Assembly (NCBI GenBank): GCA_046160485.1
Contig: JBJXGV010000075.1
Span: forward strand, 8,217 to 72,216
Direction: 5' to 3'
Length of the DNA: 64,000 bases
From: JBJXGV01 sp046160485
Lineage (GTDB): Bacteria; Orphanbacterota; Orphanbacteria; JBJXGV01
The position numbers and the translations under genes were made by a program. Positions 38,403 to 47,234 of the stretch are shown piece by piece; position 1 is the stretch's first letter; every line of letters starts with the position of its first letter. Under the pieces are notes generated by a model. That model was not told where the DNA came from and searched no databases. It saw nothing but the letters and a program-made list of their open reading frames with translations.

Positions 38403-39321
38403 CGGCGCGCAGTGATCGATACAGATGGCATGCGGGGCGCAGCTCGCACGCGAGGCACTTCGCCACGTCGTGCCGCGTCGGGCAGGCCTCGAGGATTCCG
38501 AGACGGCATAGCGAGAAATCGTAGCGCGTCGGATCGTGCGGAGAGAAAGCGCGAAGCGATGCGGTGACGTCCTCGGCCATCTTCCAGTTCGCGGACTTGC
38601 GGCTCGAGAGCCCGAGGTTTCGCGAGATGCGCGCGACGTGCGTATCGAGAGGCATGATGAGGTCCGCAGGCGAGACAGACTGCCACACGCCGCGATCGAG
38701 CGCGTCGTTACGCCGGGTCATCCATCGCAGATAGAGATTGAGCCGCTTGCATGCGCTGCCGGATGCGGGATCGGGGAGGAAGAACGCGAGACCGCGCGAG
38801 CGAGTCGAGGCCGCCGCGCCGCGCGGCGCGAGGGCGCGCAGCTCGCCCACGAAGCCGGAGAGAGCGTCGCGCATCGCGGCCGGTTTGCCGGGTGCGTACG
38901 AGCGCAGAAAGAGTGCCTCCACCGAGCCGTCGCGCGCGAGGACGCGCTGCAGTACCACGATGAGCGCCACGATATCTTCGGCCCGGCTCCAGCGGTGCAC
39001 GAATCCGTGGAAGCGCGCGGCATCGCGCTCGGCGCGAAACTGCCGCACGCTCGCGGCGGGGGACGCGCCGAGCGTGTCGAGCACGCGCCCGACGCTCGCG
39101 AGGATCCCATCGACGCGCCCGTACGCGAGAAGCGCCGCGAAGAGTCCGGCGATTTCGATGTCGTCCGGCCGCGAATAGCGATGAAGAAACAGAAGCGGAT
39201 CGCGCGCGAGCCGGTCGGCGGTGTGATAGCGCTGAAAGACGTCCTCGAGATAGTTTCCGAGCGAACTTTTCGCGGCGCGACGACGCGGCAAGGGGATTTT
39301 TTTCTGGACTTGGACTCTCAT
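38392..39321 (-). CDS. TIGR02757 (DUF2400) family protein
   Basis: About 309 residues, cytoplasmic. The N-terminal part (DPLLFLHRY, ADDIEIAGLFAALLAYGRV in near form) and the later RLNLYLRWMTRRNDALDRG and PLDTHVARISRNLGL match the TIGR02757 family, which has an HhH-like DNA-glycosylase resemblance, with the C-terminal cysteines (CPTRHDVAKCLACELRPAC) possibly binding an Fe-S cluster as in endonuclease III-type proteins. The family's function is not established. The first residues MRVQVQKK are basic. Convergent overlap with the stress-protein gene. Confidence 0.8.
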   Translation of the reverse strand: MRVQVQKKIPLPRRRAAKSSLGNYLEDVFQRYHTADRLARDPLLFLHRYSRPDDIEIAGLFAALLAYGRVDGILASVGRVLDTLGASPAASVRQFRAERDAARFHGFVHRWSRAEDIVALIVVLQRVLARDGSVEALFLRSYAPGKPAAMRDALSGFVGELRALAPRGAAASTRSRGLAFFLPDPASGSACKRLNLYLRWMTRRNDALDRGVWQSVSPADLIMPLDTHVARISRNLGLSSRKSANWKMAEDVTASLRAFSPHDPTRYDFSLCRLGILEACPTRHDVAKCLACELRPACHLYRSLRAATA

Positions 39322-39369
39322 GTAATTTATTCTCCGGCTTTGCTAGATCTTAACAACTCAGCGCATACA

Positions 39370-39474
39370 CCTCGGTGGCTCTTTTCGATCGTGTTCTAAA
39401 GAGCGGAGGAGCGATCAGCGGATCTAGGGGCAAATCGGAAACCGGAGGGCTCACGCCCTCCGGTTTAATGTTTT
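39370..39474 (+). ncRNA. Candidate small RNA ending in an orphan terminator
   Basis: A seven-pair hairpin (GCTCTTT at 39378-39384 with AAAGAGC at 39398-39404) is followed by a perfect terminator hairpin with no plus-strand gene upstream of it. Something on the plus strand between 39322 and 39438 must be transcribed for the terminator to make sense. The 5' end is a guess. Confidence 0.3.
39439..39474 (+). terminator. Perfect 11-bp terminator hairpin
   Basis: AAACCGGAGGG (39439-39449), loop CTCACG, CCCTCCGGTTT (39456-39466), then AATGTTTT. The minus-strand side has no T-run, so it reads as a plus-strand terminator. Confidence 0.7.
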
Positions 39475-39682
39475 CCGCGCGTCCCGCCGCGTCGTTCGCG
39501 CACGTTTGGCCTTGATTGCCCGGTTGCATCCTCGCCCGGTGCGGGGTAGAGTTGCGCCCGGAACGTGAACGTGCTGTCCTCCTCGGAACGATTTCCGCAA
39601 TTGGGTGGCAAGTGATCGAGCTACTCGCGGGCTCTGCCAGCCGGGTGGCGGTCCAAAGCTGTCGCAAAAGGAGTTGAGGTTC

Positions 39683-40291
39683 ATGTCGCCCTCCGGAGCC
39701 CGGCGCGGCAAGCCGCGCGGTATCTTCGAGCCCAAGCCGAACCCTTGGCTTGCCCGATCCCTCGAGCGGGTGTGGTATCTGCTGCTTCCCCTTTTGGGCG
39801 TCTGGTTCGCCGAGGCGAACTTCATCCAGCCGAATGTCTCGGAGATCCGGAATGAAGGGATCATCTCGCGCCTTAAGAACGAGTCCGCGGGCCGCAAACT
39901 CCTCAATGAAATGAACGCCGCCGAGTCGGCGATTCGCGCCGCGATGTTCGAGCGCGACAGCGTGCTGGCGCCCGCGATCGCGCGGCGCGTCTTCATGGTC
40001 GACAGCCTGCGCACGATCGCGCGCGGCGAAACGACGAAGGTCGATCAGATCATCGCGCTCATCGACTCGCTCGACGGTCTCACCGCGCGTTATCAGGAAG
40101 AGACGGCGGCGCTCGGCGATTCGCTCGTCGCTCTGAAGCAGCAGAAGGCCGATGTCGAAGCGAGCGTGCTGGCCACGGCCGACAGTCTCGGGCGCGTCCG
40201 CGCGCGCGTGAATGAGACGTGGACGAAGGTGAACGCGCTCAACGCATCACGAAACGCTCGTTCCGGCCAGATCAAGAAGCCGACGGGCTAG
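39683..40291 (+). CDS. Coiled-coil inner-membrane protein, first gene of the ExbBD operon
   Basis: About 202 residues. A short cytoplasmic start (SPSGARRGKPRGIF) leads to one helix (VWYLLLPLLGVWFAEANFI) at residues 31-49, then about 140 residues of continuous helix with heptad-like spacing, probably a periplasmic coiled coil, ending in KKPTG. ATG has AAAAGGAG upstream. Eighteen bases separate it from the next gene, which has the same design, so the two probably form a complex. No family recognised. Confidence 0.65.
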   Translation: MSPSGARRGKPRGIFEPKPNPWLARSLERVWYLLLPLLGVWFAEANFIQPNVSEIRNEGIISRLKNESAGRKLLNEMNAAESAIRAAMFERDSVLAPAIARRVFMVDSLRTIARGETTKVDQIIALIDSLDGLTARYQEETAALGDSLVALKQQKADVEASVLATADSLGRVRARVNETWTKVNALNASRNARSGQIKKPTG

Positions 40292-40308
40292 CCGGGAGAT
40301 CGAGAGCC

Positions 40309-41319
40309 TTGGCAGCAGCAACACAAAGCAAGCCAGATCCGAGCGCGACCCACCCTCTTGCGGATCGCCGCTATCTCAAGAGGGGGCCGGCGCTGCCGTA
40401 TCGCGGCACCGAACTCTTGCTTGTCCTTTTGGATCTCGCGGTCATCTTCTTCGGCGTGAAGGGTGTCGAGTCGTTTCACGCCCATCGGAAGGGCGACCGG
40501 CTCATCTCGGAGGCGAAGACGGAGGAAGCTGCGGCGCGCAAGGCCGAGGCCGAGATGATCGCTTTCCGCACGGGCCGCCGCGACTCTCTCGATGTCGCCA
40601 AGAAGGGCGTCTTGGAGGCCCGCCACGCCGATAGCCTCCGCATCGCCGATCTCGACACGTTGGTCGTCCTCGTAGTCGAAGACATCGAAGGCGTCCGCGC
40701 GGAGTACTCGCGGGTCGTCGGTCGCTCGAGCGAAGCGACCGCGAAGAAGTCGGCCGCACTCAAGGATCGAAACAAGGCCGCCGCGAAATTGCCGGGCGTA
40801 CAGACTGAAATCGAACTCGCGCTCTTGCGGCGCGAGGCGTTCGAGGACTCGATCAGGACGGAGTGGCCGAAGATCGCCGAGGCGGAACACGCGTATCAGG
40901 TGGCGCTCTCCGAGCGGCCCGAGGTCGTCGTGCCCCAGACGAGTTCCGCATCGGTCGGAACTCAGGTCGCGTCGGGCGATCTCTTCGCAACGGTCGGGCT
41001 CGGGCGCACGTTCTTCAACGTCGGCCGCGGACAGTTCGGCCTCTCGGGGTTAGCGGGCTTCGGCGCGAATCGCACATCGGTCAGCGGCGGCGGGCTTTTC
41101 TTCAACGTCCCCGTTTTCAGCCAGCGCGCTTCGCTCGACATCGGCTCAGGCGCCACCGTGAGCGTCGAAGAAGACGGTGCGTCGAGCGCCAGCCCGTACC
41201 TTTCGGGCAGCCTTCGCTACTCGCTCAGCAAGGACAAGCGCCTCTTCTTCCTCGGCGACAGCCGCGTCGACCGTGATCGCGTGTGGACCGGTGTCGGCAT
41301 CGGGTTGGGGAGACGGTAA
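40309..41319 (+). CDS. Coiled-coil membrane protein with beta-rich C-terminal domain
   Basis: About 336 residues. One helix (LLLVLLDLAVIFFGVKGV) at about residues 36-53, then a long charged coiled coil to about residue 205, then a Gly/Ser/Phe-rich region of about 120 residues with alternating strands (DLFATVGLGRTFFNVGRG, GGGLFFNVPVFSQ, SPYLSGSLRYSLS) ending in GVGIGLGRR. The tail could be a beta-barrel or beta-solenoid crossing the envelope. Start taken as TTG at 40309, which fits a GGGAG 10-15 bases upstream; an upstream ATG would overlap the previous gene. Function unknown. Confidence 0.6.
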   Translation: MAAATQSKPDPSATHPLADRRYLKRGPALPYRGTELLLVLLDLAVIFFGVKGVESFHAHRKGDRLISEAKTEEAAARKAEAEMIAFRTGRRDSLDVAKKGVLEARHADSLRIADLDTLVVLVVEDIEGVRAEYSRVVGRSSEATAKKSAALKDRNKAAAKLPGVQTEIELALLRREAFEDSIRTEWPKIAEAEHAYQVALSERPEVVVPQTSSASVGTQVASGDLFATVGLGRTFFNVGRGQFGLSGLAGFGANRTSVSGGGLFFNVPVFSQRASLDIGSGATVSVEEDGASSASPYLSGSLRYSLSKDKRLFFLGDSRVDRDRVWTGVGIGLGRR

Positions 41320-41322
41320 GCG

Positions 41323-42327
41323 ATGACCGATTCGCTCCGCGACCACGACGCGCCGCCGCCGCCTCCTCCTCCGTCCGCGATGGCGCGCATCCTCGATGGC
41401 CTCGTCCGGCGCCGCGCGGTTCTCTACATCGTTTTCATCGCCGCGATCGCGGTGTGGAAGCTTTGGCCGTCGATGGAGACGACGATGAAGCGGCTCGATG
41501 GAGTCGGGAAGTCGTCCGACGGGCAAATCGTTCTTTCCGGCGCCGACAACGCTCCGTCGCTCGTGATTGAAACGATCGCGCAATTCAAAACCCAGTACCC
41601 GAAGATCGACATGTCGATGACGGGCGGAGGAACCATCACCGCGCTCGAAGATCTGCTCAATGGACGCGCCGACGTGGCGATTCTCTCCCGCCCGCCGACC
41701 GCGCGCGAAGAGGAGATCGCGCTCGGCCGCGGCGACTCGCTTCTCGTCTTTCCGGTCGCGCTCGGCGGCATCTCGATTCTCGCGCATCGCTCCGGCGGGC
41801 CCGCGACGCTCTCCGTCGATCAACTCAAGGAACTCCTCGAACGCGGGCTCGGCGACGCCACGATGGCGGGCCGCACGTTTCGCGTTTACGGCCCCGATCC
41901 GAACGGCGGATTGTGGAATGCGCTGCTCGCGCGGCTCGACGTTCAGACGGCGCTTCAGCCGGTGTACACCTCGCTGCCCGATGGCGAGGCGGTTCTCGCG
42001 GCCGTTCGCAGCGATCCCGCGTCGATCGGTTTCGCCAGCGACCTCACGTTCGACCTCGCCGAGAGCGATCCGGATATCGCGGAAGTTGCGCTCGTCGTCG
42101 AGGCCGGCACGTCGCTCGCACCGACGAAGTCGAACATCGTGAGCGGTAGCTATCCGCTGTTTCACTACGTATACATGTGCACGACGGCTCGCCGCGGCCC
42201 GCTGGCCGCGGGGTTCGTCACGTACTATTCGCAGTCGACGGGGCAGAAGTGGGTCGCGCGCCGCGGTTTCATGCCGGCTCGCTTGCCCGTAAGAGAGATC
42301 CGTCTGACGGGAGGCACGGCATCGTGA
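41323..42327 (+). CDS. Membrane-anchored PstS-like substrate-binding protein
   Basis: About 334 residues. A Pro-rich cytoplasmic start (PPPPPPPS) leads to one helix (AVLYIVFIAAIAVW), so it is anchored rather than free. The domain that follows is a type II periplasmic binding fold of the PstS group: SMTGGGTITALEDLLNGRADVAILSR in pieces, VYGPDPNGGLWNALL, and SPYP-like SGSYPLFHYVYM near the end. PstS proteins bind phosphate. Here no ABC transporter genes are adjacent and the gene sits in an ExbB/ExbD/TonB operon, so a phosphate- or anion-sensing role is possible but unproven. It starts three bases after the previous stop. Confidence 0.75.
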   Translation: MTDSLRDHDAPPPPPPPSAMARILDGLVRRRAVLYIVFIAAIAVWKLWPSMETTMKRLDGVGKSSDGQIVLSGADNAPSLVIETIAQFKTQYPKIDMSMTGGGTITALEDLLNGRADVAILSRPPTAREEEIALGRGDSLLVFPVALGGISILAHRSGGPATLSVDQLKELLERGLGDATMAGRTFRVYGPDPNGGLWNALLARLDVQTALQPVYTSLPDGEAVLAAVRSDPASIGFASDLTFDLAESDPDIAEVALVVEAGTSLAPTKSNIVSGSYPLFHYVYMCTTARRGPLAAGFVTYYSQSTGQKWVARRGFMPARLPVREIRLTGGTAS

Positions 42328-42362
42328 CCGCCGCCCGTTCGAATTCACGAAAGGAGAGAATC

Positions 42363-44228
42363 ATGTCCAGCAAGCACCGTTCAATCGGACTGCGTCGTCT
42401 GGCGCGTTCGATGAGGCTGGGCTCTATCGCACTCATCGCTGTCGCGTTGGTCGGGCTCGTGTCCGGCGCCGCGCTCGCGGAAAAGCGAAGCTACAAGTAC
42501 GAGACCGATCCCGTTCGCCTCGGGCTCAAGAGTATCGACAACGGTGAATACGCCGAGGCGAAGGCGCAATTCGACGAGGCGATCGCAAGCGAGTGGCGCA
42601 TTCCGGACGCGCACCGCGGCCTCGGAGAAATCTTCTTCCTTCAGTCGTTGTACGACGAGGCCGAGCACGAATTCCGGCTTGCGACCGAAGGCGAAAAGCC
42701 GGTCGCGGAGGCTTTCGCGGGACTCGGGCTGATCGCGCTTCGTCGCGAGCAGAAGGACGAGGCTGAAGCCGCGTTCCGGAAGGCGCTCGCGATCGACGAC
42801 GATCTCTGGCGCGCGGAATACGGGCTCGGGCTGCTCGCGCTCGGCAAAGGCGACGTCGCCGGCGCGCAAGCGCTCCTGGACTCCGGCAAGAAGAAGAAGG
42901 GCGTCGAGGAGGGTGAGCACCTCTTCGAGCAGGGGCAGGCGCTTCTCTTGCTCGCGAAGGGCGACACCGACGCGGCGGAAGCACACGCGCTGCGCGCGTT
43001 CGACTTGGCGCCGAGCAACCCCGACGTGGTCGTAACGCTCGGCGAGGTCTATGAAAAGAAGGGTGTGCGCGCGCTTGCGATCCAAAAATTCGAGGGGATC
43101 ATCGCCGACCCGAATTTCGCGGGGAAGAAGGCGCAACTCCACTACCGTCTCGGCGTTCTGTACGAACGCGAGCAGCGCTTCCGCGAAGCCGCCGAGAGTT
43201 TCCAGCGCGCGGTCACGGCCGATTCGATGCTCGCGGACGCGTACCTCCACGTCGGTGTGATCTTCGCGACCGCGAAGCAGTGGGACTCGGCGCTGCGGGC
43301 CTTCCGGCAGTTTACGCAGATCGCGCCGGGAGTCGCGGAAGGGCATCGCCGGCTGTCCGAGGCGTGCGTGCGTCTGCGGAACACGGGGCTCGACAGCCTC
43401 GCGTACGCCGAAGCCAAGCGCGCGATCGAACTCGAGCCCGCGAGCGACCAAAATAAGCTGGCGCTCGCCCGCGCGACGGCGCGTCTTCGCGAGCAGGCGG
43501 ATGTCGCGCTCGAACTCTACGACGCGATCGAGCCCGACAAGATCGAAGCACTCGACGACCTCTTGCTCGGCAACCTCTACTTGCAGCCGACGGATTCGCG
43601 CGACTACGACAAGGCGCGCGAACACTTCAGCTCGGCGCTCGCCGCGGATTCGTCGTTCACGGAGATCTACAGCCGGCTCGGAATCGTCGATCTCTTGCAG
43701 CAAGACTGGCTCTCCGCCGAGGAGAACTTCGCGATCGCCATCGAAAAGAATCCGAACTCGGTGCAAGACCGCGTGAATCTTGGCCAGGCGAAGCTGCAGC
43801 TTCGCACGTCCGAGAAGTACGAAGAGGCGGCCGCGCTGTTTAAGGAGGCGCACGATCTCGCGCCGCAGGCGATCGACCCGCTCGTTCTGCTCGCGCAGGC
43901 GCAGACATTCATGGAGCAATACGACGAAGCGGTCGCGACGTACGGCGAGGCGCTCGGCATCGACCCGAAGAATGGCACCGCGCTCGGCGGCCGCGGGTTT
44001 ATTCTCCTGCGGAACGAGCGGTTCGTGGAAGCCGAGGTCGATTTGAAGGGCGCGACCTCTGTGAAGCCCGACGTCGATCGGTATTGGGCGCTCCTCGGGC
44101 AGGCGTATCACTTCCAAGGAAAAATTCTTGAGGCGCGTTCGGCGTACGATCGCGCACTTGCAATCAATCCGGGCAACGGCGACGCGCGCGAGGGGAAGAA
44201 CGCGCTCGCCGGAAGCGCCGGTCAGTAG
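42363..44228 (+). CDS. Exported TPR-repeat protein
   Basis: About 621 residues. Signal peptide ends in SGAALA. The rest consists of about fifteen tetratricopeptide repeats of 34 residues (typical pieces: YAEAKAQFDEAI, AEAFAGLGLIALRREQKDEAEAAFRKAL, VDRYWALLGQAYHFQGKILEARSAYDRAL in parts). It should be a periplasmic scaffold binding other proteins. ATG at 42363 has AAAGGAGAG upstream. Its place between the PstS-like protein and the ExbB/D/TonB genes suggests it organises this envelope complex. Confidence 0.85.
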   Translation: MSSKHRSIGLRRLARSMRLGSIALIAVALVGLVSGAALAEKRSYKYETDPVRLGLKSIDNGEYAEAKAQFDEAIASEWRIPDAHRGLGEIFFLQSLYDEAEHEFRLATEGEKPVAEAFAGLGLIALRREQKDEAEAAFRKALAIDDDLWRAEYGLGLLALGKGDVAGAQALLDSGKKKKGVEEGEHLFEQGQALLLLAKGDTDAAEAHALRAFDLAPSNPDVVVTLGEVYEKKGVRALAIQKFEGIIADPNFAGKKAQLHYRLGVLYEREQRFREAAESFQRAVTADSMLADAYLHVGVIFATAKQWDSALRAFRQFTQIAPGVAEGHRRLSEACVRLRNTGLDSLAYAEAKRAIELEPASDQNKLALARATARLREQADVALELYDAIEPDKIEALDDLLLGNLYLQPTDSRDYDKAREHFSSALAADSSFTEIYSRLGIVDLLQQDWLSAEENFAIAIEKNPNSVQDRVNLGQAKLQLRTSEKYEEAAALFKEAHDLAPQAIDPLVLLAQAQTFMEQYDEAVATYGEALGIDPKNGTALGGRGFILLRNERFVEAEVDLKGATSVKPDVDRYWALLGQAYHFQGKILEARSAYDRALAINPGNGDAREGKNALAGSAGQ

Positions 44229-44259
44229 TACCTAGGCCAAGAGGAAGGAGGCGTTTGTC

Positions 44260-44631
44260 GTGGGATATCATGTCTCCACACAGGACGGGATCTCCGTTAT
44301 CGAGCTGTCTGGAGATTTCTGGGGAGGCGAGGAGACGCGTAAGATCGCGGATGCGTTTCGCCAGCTCGTCGAAGGAGGCAACGGGCGAATCGTGGTCGAC
44401 CTCGGCAAGACGGGCTACCTCAACTCGACGGCGCTTGGAGTCCTCGTCAGTTTGCACACGAGCGTAAGCCGCCTGGGCGGCAAGCTCGCGCTCGCGAATA
44501 TTTCGAAGAAGATCCACAACGTTTTTCTAATCACGAAACTCGCGTTCGTTTTCGACACGTACGACACCGTTCCGGAGGCCAGCGAGTCTCTGAAGAAGTG
44601 GACACCGCCGGCCGCTGCTGGAGGCATCTAA
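44260..44631 (+). CDS. STAS-domain protein (anti-sigma factor antagonist type)
   Basis: About 123 residues. A single STAS domain: GISVIELSGDFWGG, IVVDLGKTGYLNSTALGVLVSL and LANISKKIHNVFLITKLAF. The Ser in LNSTALG is at the position phosphorylated in SpoIIAA-like antagonists, so partner switching is possible. It is cytoplasmic, unlike its operon neighbours. No anti-sigma kinase gene is nearby. GTG start with AAGGAGG eight bases upstream. Its presence in an ExbBD operon is unusual. Confidence 0.85.
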   Translation: MGYHVSTQDGISVIELSGDFWGGEETRKIADAFRQLVEGGNGRIVVDLGKTGYLNSTALGVLVSLHTSVSRLGGKLALANISKKIHNVFLITKLAFVFDTYDTVPEASESLKKWTPPAAAGGI

Positions 44632-44684
44632 GGTTCGTGCTTAGCTGCCCCGAGTAAGGGCGCAGAAAGGAGATTCCACGGTAT

Positions 44685-45419
44685 ATGAAAGCTCACGTTG
44701 TTTACCCTCTCCTCGCGGTCTTTTTCGCGATTTCATACTTCCTCTGGTCGCAGGTTCTCCCTGACTGGATTCAGGAAGGCGGGCCGCTGATTATCGGCTT
44801 GATGATGCTCGCGATGATTCTTCTGACGATCATGCTCGAGCGCATCTTCACGCTGAAGCGCGCCGAAGGGAAAGGCGACATCGCATCGTTCGCGCGCAAG
44901 CTGCGCCAGGCGCTCGAGGCGAACGACATGCCGCAGGCGGTTGACGTGTGCCGGGCGCAGGGCGGAAGCCTCGCGAACGTCGTCGGCGCGGGGCTCGAGC
45001 GCTACATGATCTCCGCGAACACAGGAATGACGCCGGCCGCGCGGCTTGCCGCCGGCAAGAAGGCGATTCAAGAAGCGAACGCTCTCGAAACGCCGCTCCT
45101 CGAGCGCAATCTCAACTTCATCGCGACGATCGCATCGGTCGCGACGCTCTTCGGGCTTCTCGGCACCACGATGGGAATGATCCGGTCGTTCCAGGCGATG
45201 GGTCACGCCGGCGCTCCCGACGCGATCAAACTCGCGGTCGGTATTTCCGAGGCGCTCCTCAATACGGCAGGCGGCTTGGGGCTGGCGATCATCGCCATCA
45301 TCGCGTACAACATCTTTTCGGCGCGCGTCGACAGCTTCAATTACCTGATCGACGAGACGTCGCACGAGATCGTGCAGCAGTTGGAGGAGAGGACCGGAGT
45401 CCTTTATGGCCAAGCATAA
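44685..45419 (+). CDS. exbB: ExbB/TolQ/MotA-family proton channel subunit
   Basis: About 244 residues. Helices at residues 5-22 and 30-50, then the conserved pair LFGLLGTTMGMIRSFQAMG and ISEALLNTAGGLGLAIIAIIAYN, which form the proton path in ExbB/TolQ. The cytoplasmic loop between helices 2 and 3 is normal in size. Together with the two ExbD genes just after it, it should form an inner-membrane motor complex energised by the proton gradient. ATG with AAAGGAG upstream. Confidence 0.85.
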   Translation: MKAHVVYPLLAVFFAISYFLWSQVLPDWIQEGGPLIIGLMMLAMILLTIMLERIFTLKRAEGKGDIASFARKLRQALEANDMPQAVDVCRAQGGSLANVVGAGLERYMISANTGMTPAARLAAGKKAIQEANALETPLLERNLNFIATIASVATLFGLLGTTMGMIRSFQAMGHAGAPDAIKLAVGISEALLNTAGGLGLAIIAIIAYNIFSARVDSFNYLIDETSHEIVQQLEERTGVLYGQA

Positions 45420-45837
45420 TCCCATCCGGCTCGACATGGCGCCGATGGTCGATGTCGTCATGTTGCTTCTCATCTTCTTCATGACGACGACGAGCTTTAA
45501 GCCGCCCGAGCAAATTCAGGTGGCGCTGCCGTCGTCGCATTCGGAGATCGAGGTGCCGGAGTCGGGGCTGATCTTCATTTCGATCGGGAAGGACGGCACG
45601 ATCGCGGTCGCGCGCAACAAGGACGTCGGCAAGCTCATCACGGTCGAGGATTTCGGGCAGGAGCTTCAGGTCGCGCGCATGGCCGATCCGGGGGCGACCG
45701 TGGTCGTGAAGGCCGATCGCGATGTCCCGTACGGCATCATGGCGGATGTTATGGACGCGATGCAGGCGAACAACGCGAACACGTTTAGTCTCGTCACGGA
45801 CATGGAAATGAAAGAGCGCTCGGACGCAGCACACTAG
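45406..45837 (+). CDS. exbD: ExbD/TolR-family protein (first copy)
   Basis: About 143 residues. A short N-terminus and MAPMVDVVMLLLIFFMTTTSF with the catalytic Asp in the helix mark ExbD/TolR, followed by a periplasmic domain with the family's IKADRDVPYGIMADVMDAM-type segment. It overlaps the exbB stop by 14 bases, so expression is coupled. It shares the operon with a second ExbD copy and a TonB protein. Confidence 0.85.
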   Translation: MAKHNPIRLDMAPMVDVVMLLLIFFMTTTSFKPPEQIQVALPSSHSEIEVPESGLIFISIGKDGTIAVARNKDVGKLITVEDFGQELQVARMADPGATVVVKADRDVPYGIMADVMDAMQANNANTFSLVTDMEMKERSDAAH

Positions 45838-45878
45838 TCGTCCAGCACGGTAAGCGCACGAGCTAGAGGAGTCGTCTT

Positions 45879-46382
45879 ATGGCAGATGTCGGCGGCGGCG
45901 GATCGAAGAAGAAAAAACCAGTCGACGGCGAAGAATTCATACGCCACCAGAGGTCGCGCGTCGGGATTCACACCGACATGACCCCGATGGTCGACGTTGC
46001 GATGCTTTTGCTCATTTTCTTCATGGTGACGACCGTGTTCCGGAACCCGCAGGCGATGGAGCTCAACTTGCCGCCTACGACCGAAGAGGTTTCGGTGCCC
46101 GAGTCGAACGTCATGACGCTGGCGGTGCGCGATGACGGCAACATGTACTACCGGGTCGCGCGGCAGATTTGGCGCGAAGTGAAGATCGCCGAGGTCCAGG
46201 ACGTCGTGAAGAACCTGTACCAGACGAATCCGCAGATCATCGTGCTCGTGAAGGTGTCGGCGAGCGCGCCGTACCACCACCTCGTCGACATCATCGACGA
46301 GTTGCAGCTCGCCAACTTCTCGCGCATGTCGATGCTTCGGCTCGAGGATGAGGAACTCACGGAGGTTTCCGGTCTGCCATGA
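45879..46382 (+). CDS. exbD: ExbD/TolR-family protein (second copy)
   Basis: About 167 residues. The N-terminus has a Gly/Lys-rich cytoplasmic part (GGGSKKKKPVDGEEF), then MTPMVDVAMLLLIFFMVTTVF with the catalytic Asp, then the periplasmic domain ending in VSGLP. Longer than the first copy and with a different cytoplasmic tail, so the pair may form a mixed dimer. ATG with AGAGGAG upstream. The stop overlaps the TonB-family start as ATGA. Confidence 0.85.
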   Translation: MADVGGGGSKKKKPVDGEEFIRHQRSRVGIHTDMTPMVDVAMLLLIFFMVTTVFRNPQAMELNLPPTTEEVSVPESNVMTLAVRDDGNMYYRVARQIWREVKIAEVQDVVKNLYQTNPQIIVLVKVSASAPYHHLVDIIDELQLANFSRMSMLRLEDEELTEVSGLP

Positions 46383-47164
46383 GCCCGCTTCCCGGCCAGC
46401 CACTCTTCGTCGAAGGCCGCTACCACGTCTTCGGCGCGCGCCATCCGCTGCAGCGCGACGCGGCGCGGCTCATCGTTCGCTCGGCGGTCATCTCGCTTTT
46501 GCTCATCGCGGCGGTGTTCGTCGCCACGTACGTGCCGAGCTTGTTCAAGAAGAGCGCCGGCGAAGAGGCGGGCGAGGTGACGATTTCGCGCGAGATCCGT
46601 ACGGAGATCCCGCAGGCGCCTTCGGTGAGCCAGGGCCCGTCGGGGCCGGTCGTGCCAGGCTTCAAGCCGGGTGGACGCCCGCCGACAGCCGCGCTCGGAA
46701 TTCCCGATCCCGTGCCCGACCTTCAGGCGGAAGCGCCGACCATCGCGTCGCAGCAAGAGATGGGAATGCCGATCGACCCGAACGGAATCGAGGGACTCGG
46801 CGGCGGTGGCGGTGGTGGTTGGGGCGCCACGGCCGTGCTCGACAACATGCCCACGGGTCCGATCGACTCGCTCTTGTCGCCCGACGCGTTCGTCGCGTAC
46901 GACAAGAGCCCCGAACTCGTGCGGCCGCCCGTCCCGAAATATCCGAAGCTCGCGCGCGAAGCGAACATTGAGGGCGAGGTTCGCCTGCGCGTTCTCGTCG
47001 GCGAGGACGGGAAGGTGCGCAAGGTGCTCATCGTGAGCGGGCCGGAGTCGCTGCAGGACGCGGCGGCGAAGGCGATGGCCGGCGCGGTCTTCAAGCCGGC
47101 GCTCAACGGGAACCGACCTGTCGCGGTGTGGATCGCTCAGCCCGTTAACTTCTCGTTAGACTAG
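46379..47164 (+). CDS. tonB: TonB-family energy transducer
   Basis: About 261 residues. One membrane helix at residues 36-56 (SAVISLLLIAAVFVATYV), a linker of about 120 residues rich in Pro and Gly with the tract GGGGGGGWG, then the TonB C-terminal domain: PPVPKYPKLAREANIEGEVRLRV in pieces, IVSGPESLQDAAAKAM and FKPALNGNRPVAVWI. It should pass ExbB/ExbD energy across the periplasm to an outer-membrane partner. No TonB-dependent receptor lies in the window. Translation is coupled to the second exbD. Confidence 0.85.
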   Translation: MSPLPGQPLFVEGRYHVFGARHPLQRDAARLIVRSAVISLLLIAAVFVATYVPSLFKKSAGEEAGEVTISREIRTEIPQAPSVSQGPSGPVVPGFKPGGRPPTAALGIPDPVPDLQAEAPTIASQQEMGMPIDPNGIEGLGGGGGGGWGATAVLDNMPTGPIDSLLSPDAFVAYDKSPELVRPPVPKYPKLAREANIEGEVRLRVLVGEDGKVRKVLIVSGPESLQDAAAKAMAGAVFKPALNGNRPVAVWIAQPVNFSLD

Positions 47165-47234
47165 CCGCGGTATTTGCACGACGCGCGTCGCCGCGCGGCT
47201 GCGCGAGCGACATGAGGTCCCCACGACACAACCG

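Larger units (their letters stand above)
39322..39682 (+). other. Intergenic region upstream of the ExbBD operon
   Basis: About 361 bases with no coding frame. It holds a perfect terminator hairpin in its middle and, before that, a possible small RNA; the last 200 bases are the leader and promoter area of the nine-gene operon, ending in the ribosome-binding site AAAAGGAG. I cannot assign the operon promoter. Confidence 0.5.
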
